8,941 nt of DNA from Hyphomonadaceae bacterium UBA4763 (GTDB taxonomy: Bacteria > Pseudomonadota > Alphaproteobacteria > Caulobacterales > Aquidulcibacteraceae): assembly GCA_002403455.1 (NCBI GenBank), contig DHHV01000146.1:7691-16631 (forward strand), given 5' to 3'. The translations under genes and the position numbers were made by a program. Of this stretch, positions 1 through 6,055 are shown piece after piece (within the stretch, counting starts at the first letter, position 1; each line of letters opens with the position of its first letter). The notes beneath the pieces are model-generated. The model had not been told where the DNA came from and searched no databases. It worked only from the letters and a program-made list of their open reading frames with translations.

Positions 1-726
1 GCCGCCCCCCGCCAGTGCGGCCCACAGCGCCGCGGCGAGCGATCCGCCCAGCCGATCGGCGGGATCGGCGCCGGCCGGGTCCAACGCGGCGATGAAGCGC
101 TTGCGCGAGGCGCCGACCAGCACGCGCTTGCCGGTCTCAACGCGAATCCGCGGCAAAGCCCGCAACAGGGCGAGATTATGCGCCAGCGTCTTGCCAAACC
201 CGATGCCCGGATCGACCCACAGCCGGTCGGGGCGAACCCCGGCGCTCTCGGCGATCGCGCAGCGCTCTTGCAAAAAGCCGATCACCTCGGCGACGACGTC
301 GTCATAAGCTGGCGCTGTCTGCATATCGGCCGGCGCGCCTTGCATATGCATCAACACGACGTCGCACCCCATAGCGGCGGCGATGGCGGGGCTGTCGGGA
401 TCGCCGCGCAAGGCGCTGACGTCGTTCCAGATTTGCGCGCCGAACGCGGCGGCTTTTTCGAAGATGGCGGGCTTGCGGGTGTCGATCGACACCTGAAAAG
501 CGCGTTTCTCAGGCGGGGGAAGCGCGGCGAGCACAGGGGCGAGCCGGTCCCACTCGGTCGCCGCGGGCACGTCCTCAGCGCCCGGACGGGTCGATTCAGC
601 GCCGAGATCGAGCACATCCGCGCCGGCGCCGGCCCAATCGGCGAGCGAAAATGGCGCGGCGCGCTGCGCCAGCCCGTCACCGGAAAAGGAATCGGGCGTT
701 GCGTTGACGATGCCGAAGATCAGCAA
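1..726 (-). CDS. folP: Dihydropteroate synthase, 3' end cut off by the window edge
   Basis: Condenses p-aminobenzoate with 6-hydroxymethyl-7,8-dihydropterin diphosphate to give dihydropteroate, a cytoplasmic step of folate synthesis. My translation of the minus strand gives 242 open residues with the family motifs in order: IFGIVNATPDSFS (3-15), ESTRPGA (44-50), SIDTRKP (80-86), NDVSALRGDP (101-110), MHMQGAP (126-132), DPGIGFGKT (172-180) and GASRKRFI (205-212). The C-terminal Arg-x-His element, about 20-25 residues, lies beyond position 1. The frame has no ATG or GTG: TGA lies at 747-745 and the only usual start before the first motif is TTG at 726-724, with GAGG (741-738) 11 nt upstream. 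It begins 13 nt after the helicase stop, so coupling is likely. The first loop reads DSFSGDG instead of the usual DSFSDGG. Family identity is certain; the TTG start is inferred. Confidence 0.95.
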   Translation of the reverse strand, partial: MLIFGIVNATPDSFSGDGLAQRAAPFSLADWAGAGADVLDLGAESTRPGAEDVPAATEWDRLAPVLAALPPPEKRAFQVSIDTRKPAIFEKAAAFGAQIWNDVSALRGDPDSPAIAAAMGCDVVLMHMQGAPADMQTAPAYDDVVAEVIGFLQERCAIAESAGVRPDRLWVDPGIGFGKTLAHNLALLRALPRIRVETGKRVLVGASRKRFIAALDPAGADPADRLGGSLAAALWAALAGGG

Positions 727-739
727 AACGAGACGCGCC

Positions 740-2044
740 TCATTTCAACCGGGCCAGCCCGTCGGCGATGGCCGGGTCGACCTGGATATCGCGCAAACGC
801 AAGGGCCGCGCCAGCCGCAGCCCCGCCATCGAGCGCGCGCGCGACAAGGCGACATAGGTCTGGCCGGCGGCGAAGGCGCCCCGCCCCAGATCGATCTCGA
901 CATGGTCGAGCGTCATGCCTTGCGCCTTGTGGATGGTGATCGCCCAGGCATGGGCGAGCGGATATTGCTCATAGGCCCATTCTTCCTGCACTTCCAGGGC
1001 GTTGGTCTTGTCGTTCCACGACCATTTGGCTTGCGGCCATTTGGCCAGCCCCACCTCGACCGTCTGGCGATTTTGATCGAGCCGAACAAGAATGGTCTTG
1101 TCCTCGAAGGCGATCACCACGCCCAGCGAGCCATTCACCCAGCGTCCCTCGGAATCGTTCTGGGTGAAGATCACCCGCGCCCCGACCCGCAAGGCGAGCT
1201 CCATCGGCGCCGGCAAACGATCCCCGGTCGGCGGGGTTTTCGGCGCGCGCGCGCCCTTGAACCCGCCGGTAAACAGCCGCGTTTCGCCCGACAGGGCCGC
1301 TAGGCCCCGCCGATTATGCTCGTCCGCAATAACGTTGGTCGAGGCGAGCAGCACCGGCGCATGATCGAGCATGTTGTTCACACAGGCGCCATTCAGCGCA
1401 TCGAGCGTTGCTTCCAACCGACTGCCGTCGCGCACCGCGCCCAGCAGCGCAATGAATTCTGGGTCGGTTTGGCGGCGCACCGTCGTCAGTTCGAAAATAT
1501 CGACCGGGTTTTGGCGCAAGGCCTGGGCGGAAAACGCAAAGGGGCTCTCATAGCCCGCTTCGGCCAGCAGCCGTCCTTCATCGCCGCGCACGACCGGCGG
1601 CAATTGGTGGAAATCGCCGACCAACAGCACTTGCACTCCGCCGAACGGCTTGGGCGAGCGGCGCGCGGCCTGCAATTGCCGGTCCATGGCGTCGAGCATA
1701 TCGGCGCGCAGCATCGAGACTTCATCAACGATCAGGCGGCGCAGCCCGCGCGCGGCTTTGCTGAAGAACCAGTTCGGTTTCTCGTTGAACCCCAGCAGCG
1801 GGCGCGGCGGAAAGCCGAAAAAGGAATGGATCGTCTGGCCGCCGATCTGCATGGCGGCAAGCCCAGTCGGGGCGAGCAAAGCCGGCGGCGCCTTTTGGCC
1901 TTGGGTGGCGACATGGCGGATGAAATGGCTTTTGCCGGTGCCGGCGCGGCCATGCAACAAGACGATCGGCGCGCCATCGGCCAGCGCTTTGGCGGCGTCC
2001 TCGGCGGCGGGGTCGATCATAGGCGCGGGGGTCGGGGCGGTCAC
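740..2044 (-). CDS. Pif1-like / RecD-type superfamily 1B DNA helicase (AAA family ATPase)
   Basis: Predicted ATP-dependent DNA helicase of 434 residues. Helicase motifs are all in place: Walker A GRAGTGKS (32-39), motif Ia APTGLAAMQ followed by TIHSFFGF (58-78), Walker B VDEVSM (106-111), motif III GDFHQLPP (143-150), an SH3-like insertion around 285-355, then TIHKAQGMTLD (370-380) and the arginine-finger motif YVALSRAR (397-404). This set matches compact bacterial Pif1/RecD2-like enzymes, which act on single-stranded or structured DNA; the specific substrate here is unknown. The start is GTG at 2044-2042, 10 nt after the nusB stop, with no clear Shine-Dalgarno, so translation probably depends on coupling. 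An ATG nine codons in (2020) is an alternative. It sits between nusB and folP and has no obvious pathway link to either. Confidence 0.88.
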   Translation of the reverse strand: MTAPTPAPMIDPAAEDAAKALADGAPIVLLHGRAGTGKSHFIRHVATQGQKAPPALLAPTGLAAMQIGGQTIHSFFGFPPRPLLGFNEKPNWFFSKAARGLRRLIVDEVSMLRADMLDAMDRQLQAARRSPKPFGGVQVLLVGDFHQLPPVVRGDEGRLLAEAGYESPFAFSAQALRQNPVDIFELTTVRRQTDPEFIALLGAVRDGSRLEATLDALNGACVNNMLDHAPVLLASTNVIADEHNRRGLAALSGETRLFTGGFKGARAPKTPPTGDRLPAPMELALRVGARVIFTQNDSEGRWVNGSLGVVIAFEDKTILVRLDQNRQTVEVGLAKWPQAKWSWNDKTNALEVQEEWAYEQYPLAHAWAITIHKAQGMTLDHVEIDLGRGAFAAGQTYVALSRARSMAGLRLARPLRLRDIQVDPAIADGLARLK

Positions 2045-2054
2045 CTGCGCACGA

Positions 2055-2549
2055 TTACCGCAAACTGGGGTCGGACGCCCGCAATTGATGCGCCGCGCGG
2101 TCGAGCGCGGCGTTGATAAAACCGGGCTCGGGGTCGTTATAAAAGGCTTTGGCGATCTCGAGATAATCGGAAATCACCTGCGCGGCCGGCGCGTGATGCT
2201 GGGATAACAGCTCGCCGATCCCGGCGCGCAGGATGGCGCGCGCCAGAGCGTCCAGGCGCTCGATGCGCCAATTGGCGGCAAGGACAGCGGCGGCCAGCGC
2301 ATCGATCTGATCCTGATCGCGCAGGATTGCCTCGAGCACGCTGCGAAAATGATCGGTGTCCGGCTCAATCGGCGGCGGGCCGGGAGTTTCATCGAGCGCG
2401 CCGAGCCGGCCGGCATTGAACTCGGCATGAGCGGCGGCGAGCGTCATTGCCGCCACATCCATGGCGTACAGCGCCTGCACGCAGGCAAGCCGGGCGGCGA
2501 GCACGCCATTGGCGGGATGCAAAGCGCGCGCGCGCGTCGCCGTGCTCAT
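2055..2549 (-). CDS. nusB: Transcription antitermination factor NusB
   Basis: NusB binds boxA RNA with NusE (ribosomal protein S10) and supports processive transcription of rRNA operons. The 164-residue product is all-helical in character. Its C-terminal half holds the family core: NWRIERLDALARAILRAGI (93-111), ISDYLEIAKAFY (126-137) and EPGFINAALDRAA (141-153). The N-terminal RNA-binding part has the usual Arg/Ala-rich helix with ARLACVQALYAMD (19-31). I chose ATG 2549-2547 because it forms an ATGA overlap with the ribH stop. A longer reading to 2600 would lie inside ribH and adds residues the family lacks. Close linkage of ribH and nusB is very common in proteobacteria. A 13-nt alternating GC run (2524-2536) near the start encodes Thr-Arg-Ala-Arg-Ala and seems only a composition effect. 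Confidence 0.95.
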   Translation of the reverse strand: MSTATRARALHPANGVLAARLACVQALYAMDVAAMTLAAAHAEFNAGRLGALDETPGPPPIEPDTDHFRSVLEAILRDQDQIDALAAAVLAANWRIERLDALARAILRAGIGELLSQHHAPAAQVISDYLEIAKAFYNDPEPGFINAALDRAAHQLRASDPSLR

Positions 2550-3016
2550 GACGGGGCGCGCCCCAGCAAGGTCTTGCGGACGGCGATCATCGCAAGGCAC
2601 GCGCGCGCCGCGCCCGCGCCTTTGCCCTGACCGCGCGGTTCGGGCGTTGCCCGCGCCAAGGCCTGGTCTTCATTCTCGCAGGTCAAAATGCCATTGCCGA
2701 CCGCAACGCCATGATTGATCGCCAGATCCATCAAGCCGCGGGCGCTTTCGGTGCAGACGATGTCATAATGCGACGTCTCGCCGCGCAAGACGCAGCCCAA
2801 GGCGACATAGCCGTCAAACGACCCCCCGCCATGACGCTTGGCGTATTCAGCCTGGGCGATCACGGCTGGCGCTTCGAGCGCGCCCGGCGCTTCGATCACT
2901 TGCGCCTCCGCGCCGGCCCGCGCCAGCGTTTCCAGCGCATCGGTCAGCAGCAAATGCGCCAAATCCGGGTAGAAATTGGTGCTGACGACCAAAATGCGCG
3001 GCCGGTCTTCGATCAC
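2546..3016 (-). CDS. ribH: 6,7-dimethyl-8-ribityllumazine synthase
   Basis: Condenses 5-amino-6-ribitylamino-uracil with 3,4-dihydroxy-2-butanone 4-phosphate to form the lumazine precursor of riboflavin; family members assemble as pentamers or 60-mer shells. The 156 residues include the N-terminal strand ILVVSTNFYPDLA (8-20), the GALE loop (45-48), the active-site stretch ALGCVLRGETSHYD (72-85) with catalytic His83, GILTCEN (109-115), Arg122 and Lys132 in GQGKG, which contact the phosphate. The start is GTG 3016-3014 with AAGGA (3030-3026) 9 nt upstream. The stop overlaps the nusB ATG. A hairpin with a T-run lies between the ribBX stop and this ribosome binding site, so ribH and everything downstream may be expressed at a reduced or regulated level. 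Confidence 0.96.
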   Translation of the reverse strand: MIEDRPRILVVSTNFYPDLAHLLLTDALETLARAGAEAQVIEAPGALEAPAVIAQAEYAKRHGGGSFDGYVALGCVLRGETSHYDIVCTESARGLMDLAINHGVAVGNGILTCENEDQALARATPEPRGQGKGAGAARACLAMIAVRKTLLGRAPS

Positions 3017-3025
3017 GAGGCGTTA

Positions 3026-3030
3026 TCCTT
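3026..3030 (-). promoter_or_regulatory. Ribosome binding site of ribH
   Basis: AAGGA on the minus strand, 9 nt before the GTG at 3016. It supports GTG as the real start and lies only a few bases past the T-run of the upstream hairpin, so folding there could also affect ribosome access. Confidence 0.6.
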
Positions 3031-3031
3031 G

Positions 3032-3065
3032 AAAAAGGCGCGCCCGTTTTGTCCAAAGGCGCGCC
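3032..3065 (-). terminator. Intrinsic terminator / attenuator between ribBX and ribH
   Basis: Read on the minus strand, two copies of the self-complementary octamer GGCGCGCC (3065-3058 and 3044-3037) can pair into an 8-bp all-GC stem around a 13-nt loop. TTTTT (3036-3032) follows directly. This is the textbook layout of a Rho-independent terminator. It starts 2 nt after the ribBX stop codon and ends 15 nt before the ribH start. Genes on both sides point the same way, so it is more likely a partial terminator or 3'-end stabiliser than an operon end. The longer repeat unit (GGGCGCGCCTTT on this strand) recurs with a 21-nt period. Confidence 0.7.
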
Positions 3066-3067
3066 CA

Positions 3068-4210
3068 TCAGGCTTCGTCAAAGGGGACAATCGCCTCGAT
3101 CGTCAAGCCATATCCTTCAAGACCCGGCGCGCGCGGGTCAGAATTGCTCAACAGCCGCATGCGGCGCACGCCCAGCGCGCGCAAGATTTGCGCGCCGATG
3201 CCGTAATCGCGCACCAGCTTTTCGCGCGAGGGCGGCGAGGCAAAGCTGTCTTTGCCGGCGGCGAGGCGCTGCTCCAACATGCCGGCTTGCACTTCGCGGA
3301 TTAGCACCATGACGGCGCCGTCGGGCTCGGCGGCCAAGCGCTTCAGCGCCCGCGCCACCAGCCCCGAACGCTGCGGATCGGCGCCCAAAATGTCGGCGAA
3401 GAAATCGACCTTGTGCATGCGCACCAACGGCGCGGCCAGGGTCGCCGGCGCGCCGCGCGTCAACGCGACATGCTCCATGCCATCGAGCGCGTTGCGAAAC
3501 ACATGCAGCGAAAAGCCGCCAACGCCCGGATAATCGACGACGCGGCGCGCGACCTCCGACACATAGCTTTCATGGCGGCGGCGATGCTCGATCAAATCGG
3601 CGATCGTGCCGATTTTCAGGCCATGACTCTTGGCGAACGCCGCCAAATCAGGAAGCCGCGCCATCGAGCCGTCGTCATTCATGATCTCGCAAATGACGCC
3701 GGCCGGGATCAGGCCCGCCATGCGGGCGATGTCGACGGAAGCCTCCGTATGACCTGCCCGCACCAAGACCCCGCCATCGCGGGCGATCAGCGGAAAGACA
3801 TGGCCGGGCGAGACGATGTCTTCGGCGGCCGAATCCGGATCAATCGCGACAGCTATCGTGCGCGCCCGATCTTGGGCGGAGATGCCGGTGGTGACGCCCG
3901 TGCGCGCCTCGATCGAAACCGTGAACGCTGTGCCGGTGCGCTGGCGATTGGCCTGGGTCATCAGCGGCAAGCGCAAATGATTGGCGCGCCCGCGCGTCAA
4001 CGCCAGACAAATCAAGCCGCGGCCAAACCGCGCCATGAAATTGATCGCCTCGGCGTTGGCCATTTGCGCCGGGATGACGAGATCTCCCTCGTTCTCGCGG
4101 TCTTCGGCGTCGACGATGATCACCATGCGGCCGGCGCGCGCCTCGGCGAGGATTTCTTCCGTCGGTGAAATGATCGTGTCGGTCGGGGAAAAGGGCTGGC
4201 CGTCAGCCAT
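3068..4210 (-). CDS. ribB: 3,4-dihydroxy-2-butanone 4-phosphate synthase with degenerate GTP cyclohydrolase II domain (RibBX type)
   Basis: The N-terminal domain (about 14-215 of 380) converts ribulose 5-phosphate to 3,4-dihydroxy-2-butanone 4-phosphate plus formate. It carries DAEDRENEGDL (34-44) with acidic metal ligands, RTGVTTGISAQDRA (103-116), SPGHVFPL (134-141) and the RAGHTEASVD segment (151-160). The C-terminal domain resembles GTP cyclohydrolase II and keeps DYGIGAQIL (335-343), but the zinc-site region reads VRMHKVDFFADILGAD (263-278), with no cysteine where the active enzyme has three. Cyclohydrolase activity is therefore unlikely; this matches the RibBX proteins reported from rhizobia. 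I chose ATG 4210: it overlaps the ribE stop by 8 nt and has GAGG close upstream. The in-frame extension to 4252 lies inside ribE. The enzyme feeds RibH. Confidence 0.93.
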   Translation of the reverse strand: MADGQPFSPTDTIISPTEEILAEARAGRMVIIVDAEDRENEGDLVIPAQMANAEAINFMARFGRGLICLALTRGRANHLRLPLMTQANRQRTGTAFTVSIEARTGVTTGISAQDRARTIAVAIDPDSAAEDIVSPGHVFPLIARDGGVLVRAGHTEASVDIARMAGLIPAGVICEIMNDDGSMARLPDLAAFAKSHGLKIGTIADLIEHRRRHESYVSEVARRVVDYPGVGGFSLHVFRNALDGMEHVALTRGAPATLAAPLVRMHKVDFFADILGADPQRSGLVARALKRLAAEPDGAVMVLIREVQAGMLEQRLAAGKDSFASPPSREKLVRDYGIGAQILRALGVRRMRLLSNSDPRAPGLEGYGLTIEAIVPFDEA

Positions 4211-4832
4211 GGGCGCCTCGCAATGTCCGCTCCTGCATCCAGCGATCGACATAGCGCGCGATCACATCAACTTCGAGATTAACGCGACGTCCAGGCGCCA
4301 ACGCCGACAAGGTCGTCGCGCTCCAGGTATGCGGGATGATGGCGATGTCAAAATGCTCTTCGTAGAGCGCGGCGATCGTCAGCGATACACCATCGACCGC
4401 GATCGAGCCTTTGAAGGCGATGAAGCGCATCAGCTCAACGGGCGGGCGCAGGCGCAAGCGAAAGGCGCCGCCGCCTTCATCGTGTAAAGCGGTGACCTCG
4501 CCCATGCCATCGATATGGCCGCTGACCAGATGGCCGCCCAATTCGTCGGCGGCGCGCAAGGACCGCTCGAGATTAAGCCGATCGCCGATCAGCGCCGCGC
4601 CAAGCGTCGTGCGCTGTTGCGTCTCCGGCGCCAAATCCACCGACCACGCCGCCCCGCCAGCGCCGCTCGCTTCGATATCGAGCACGGTGAGGCAAACGCC
4701 GGCATGGGCGATCGAGGCGCCCAGCGCGATGTCGGCGGCAGGATAAGGCGCCTCGATGCGCAAACGCCGCACGCCCGCATCTTGCGAGATGGCGCGGACC
4801 TCGCCGATCGCCGACACCAATCCGGTAAACAT
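4203..4832 (-). CDS. ribE: Riboflavin synthase, alpha subunit type
   Basis: Dismutates two molecules of 6,7-dimethyl-8-ribityllumazine to riboflavin and the pyrimidine that RibH reuses. The 209 residues show the internal duplication typical of the family. The first barrel begins MFTGLVSAIGEV (1-12) and contains AGVCLTV (44-50). The second follows GGHLVSGHID (99-108) and contains GSIAVDGVSLTI (142-153), with FDIAIIPHTW (161-170) near the end. The start ATG 4832 is set by the nearly invariant MFTGL N-terminus; the in-frame extension back to GTG 4877 adds residues with no family support. No strong Shine-Dalgarno is visible. The gene is 69 nt from ribD, the widest gap in the run, with a TATAAT-rich island and a TGACGTCA palindrome (4848-4855) in between. 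Confidence 0.96.
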   Translation of the reverse strand: MFTGLVSAIGEVRAISQDAGVRRLRIEAPYPAADIALGASIAHAGVCLTVLDIEASGAGGAAWSVDLAPETQQRTTLGAALIGDRLNLERSLRAADELGGHLVSGHIDGMGEVTALHDEGGGAFRLRLRPPVELMRFIAFKGSIAVDGVSLTIAALYEEHFDIAIIPHTWSATTLSALAPGRRVNLEVDVIARYVDRWMQERTLRGAHG

Positions 4833-4877
4833 GGCTTTGTCTTTCACTGACGTCACGGCTTCAGACGAACGCAACAC

Positions 4878-4888
4878 ATTATATTATA
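4878..4888 (-). promoter_or_regulatory. Tandem TATAAT island ahead of ribE (possible internal promoter)
   Basis: On the minus strand the ribD-ribE gap holds TATAATATAAT, two perfect TATAAT hexamers overlapping by one base (4888-4883 and 4883-4878), in an otherwise GC-rich operon. The distance to the ribE ATG is about 45 nt, suitable for a -10 element with a short leader. No convincing -35 hexamer lies 16-18 nt upstream; that stretch is the GC-rich end of ribD. It could be an internal promoter or an AT-rich protein-binding site. Confidence 0.4.
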
Positions 4889-4901
4889 ACACCCCAACGC
4901 C

Positions 4902-5570
4902 CTAACGCGTGCGCCGATAACGCTCAATCAGATCGGGGCCGGAAGGCGTTGCGCTGACGCGCGCAAAACGCGGCGCGGCCGCCAAGCTGTCTATGCCCAA
5001 ATCCGCGATCGCCGGGCGCGCATCCGCCCCGAAGATCACCGGCGCGCGCATCCACCAGATCTCATCGACCAGATCGGCGCGAAGCAGCGCCGCCGCCACG
5101 ATGCCGCCGCCCTCGACCAGGATCGGCAAGTCCGGCGCGGCGACCTCATCCAGATAAGCGGCCAGCGTTGCGCATTGCGCGGCCGCATCGCCCCCGTCGG
5201 CATGGCGAATGGCCAGGCCGCGCGTGTGCAACTCAGCTTGTTTGGCCGGCTCAGCGTCGGCCGATGTGATCACCAGGGTCGAGCCCAAGGTCGGGTCGAA
5301 CAATTTGGCGCCGAGCGGGGTGCGCAATCGCCGGTCGAGCAGCACCCGCAGAGGCGGGCCTTGCGCGGCGATGACGCCATGGCGCAAGCTAAGCTCCGGG
5401 TCATCCGCCAACGCCGTCCCCGAGCCGACGACGATCGCCGCGCTATCGGCGCGGATGGAATGAGCGAAGGCGCGCGTTTCCGACGCGGTAATCCAGCGGC
5501 TTTCGCCAGAAGCGAGCGCGATTTTCCCGTCCAAACTGGTGGCGAGTTTGAGGTGGATCGGGCGGGCTAT
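4902..5570 (-). CDS. ribD: RibD reductase domain only (5-amino-6-(5-phosphoribosylamino)uracil reductase), deaminase domain absent
   Basis: NADPH-dependent reduction of the ribosylamino-pyrimidine to the ribitylamino form in the GTP branch of riboflavin synthesis. The product is 222 residues, against about 360-380 for bifunctional RibD. Visible motifs are RPIHLKLATSLDGKIA (3-18), SGESRWIT (20-27), VVGSGTALADDPELS (48-62), LRVLLDRRLRTP (75-86), ILVEGGG (153-159) and PVIFG (181-185). The zinc deaminase domain with its HAE and PCxxxG motifs is missing, since nrdR directly abuts. Homology begins before the first conventional start, TTG at 5534. The codon at the expected Met is ATA (5570-5568), overlapping the nrdR TAG as ATAG, with GGGGGA 6 nt upstream. 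I give the ATA reading as the likely extent; the TTG start would yield 210 residues and cut into the first strand. Confidence 0.85.
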   Translation of the reverse strand: MARPIHLKLATSLDGKIALASGESRWITASETRAFAHSIRADSAAIVVGSGTALADDPELSLRHGVIAAQGPPLRVLLDRRLRTPLGAKLFDPTLGSTLVITSADAEPAKQAELHTRGLAIRHADGGDAAAQCATLAAYLDEVAAPDLPILVEGGGIVAAALLRADLVDEIWWMRAPVIFGADARPAIADLGIDSLAAAPRFARVSATPSGPDLIERYRRTR

Positions 5571-6055
5571 TCGCTGTCCCCCGATTTTGGCGGCGTTTCC
5601 GGCTGCATGTTTTCGCTCAAATTCAAGAACCGCGCAAAATCCTTGGTCTCCTGAAAATCCATATAGACCGAGGCGAACCGCACATAGGCCACCGGGTCAA
5701 GACGCGCCAAGCCTTGCAAGATCGCCGCCCCGATCGTCGTGGTCGACACCTCAACCTCGCCGCCGGTCTCCAACGAGCGGACAATATCCGACACCAATTG
5801 CTCGATCGCGTCGCGATTGACGCGGCGCTTGCGCAAGGCAATGACGATCGAGCGGGTCAGCTTGTCGCGATCGAACGGCTCGCGCTCGCCCGAGCGCTTG
5901 ACGACGGTCAATTCGCGCAGCTGCACCCGCTCGAACGTCGTGAAGCGGCCGTCGCATTTGGCGCATTGGCGGCGGCGACGAATGGCGCTGCCATCGTCGC
6001 TGGGACGGGAATCTTTGACCTGCGTGTCATGGGCGCCGCAAAAGGGGCATTTCAT
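5567..6055 (-). CDS. nrdR: Transcriptional repressor NrdR
   Basis: NrdR is a zinc-ribbon/ATP-cone repressor that binds NrdR boxes upstream of ribonucleotide reductase genes and senses ATP/dATP balance. The 162 residues contain the full zinc ribbon, with Cys3 and Cys6 in MKCPFCG and Cys31 and Cys34 in CAKC. The Arg-rich stretch IRRRRQ (25-30) and FTTFERV (38-44) follow the usual pattern. The ATP-cone domain spans about 49-139, with VVKRSGEREPFDRDKL (51-66) and YMDFQETKDF (131-140). Length is normal for the family. The ATG at 6055 forms an ATGA overlap with the glyA stop. I looked for an NrdR box in the intergenic stretches here and did not find a convincing one. Confidence 0.97.
   Translation of the reverse strand: MKCPFCGAHDTQVKDSRPSDDGSAIRRRRQCAKCDGRFTTFERVQLRELTVVKRSGEREPFDRDKLTRSIVIALRKRRVNRDAIEQLVSDIVRSLETGGEVEVSTTTIGAAILQGLARLDPVAYVRFASVYMDFQETKDFARFLNLSENMQPETPPKSGDSE
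5577..5582 (-). promoter_or_regulatory. Shine-Dalgarno-like GGGGGA ahead of the possible ATA start of ribD
   Basis: GGGGGA on the minus strand, inside the last codons of nrdR, 6 nt before the ATA at 5570. The spacing suits initiation at ATA and is much too far (42 nt) from the TTG at 5534. This is one of the reasons to prefer the longer ribD reading. Confidence 0.45.

Noticed and set aside
2524..2536. Alternating GC run of 13 bases near the nusB start (possible Z-DNA or slippage site).
   Set aside because: It is coding sequence in a GC-rich genome where such runs recur, for example near 1243; no special role can be supported.
4871..4892. Possible NrdR box in the AT-rich ribD-ribE gap.
   Set aside because: NrdR boxes are palindromes with ACAC and GTGT ends; here the ends are direct AACAC repeats, so the match fails.
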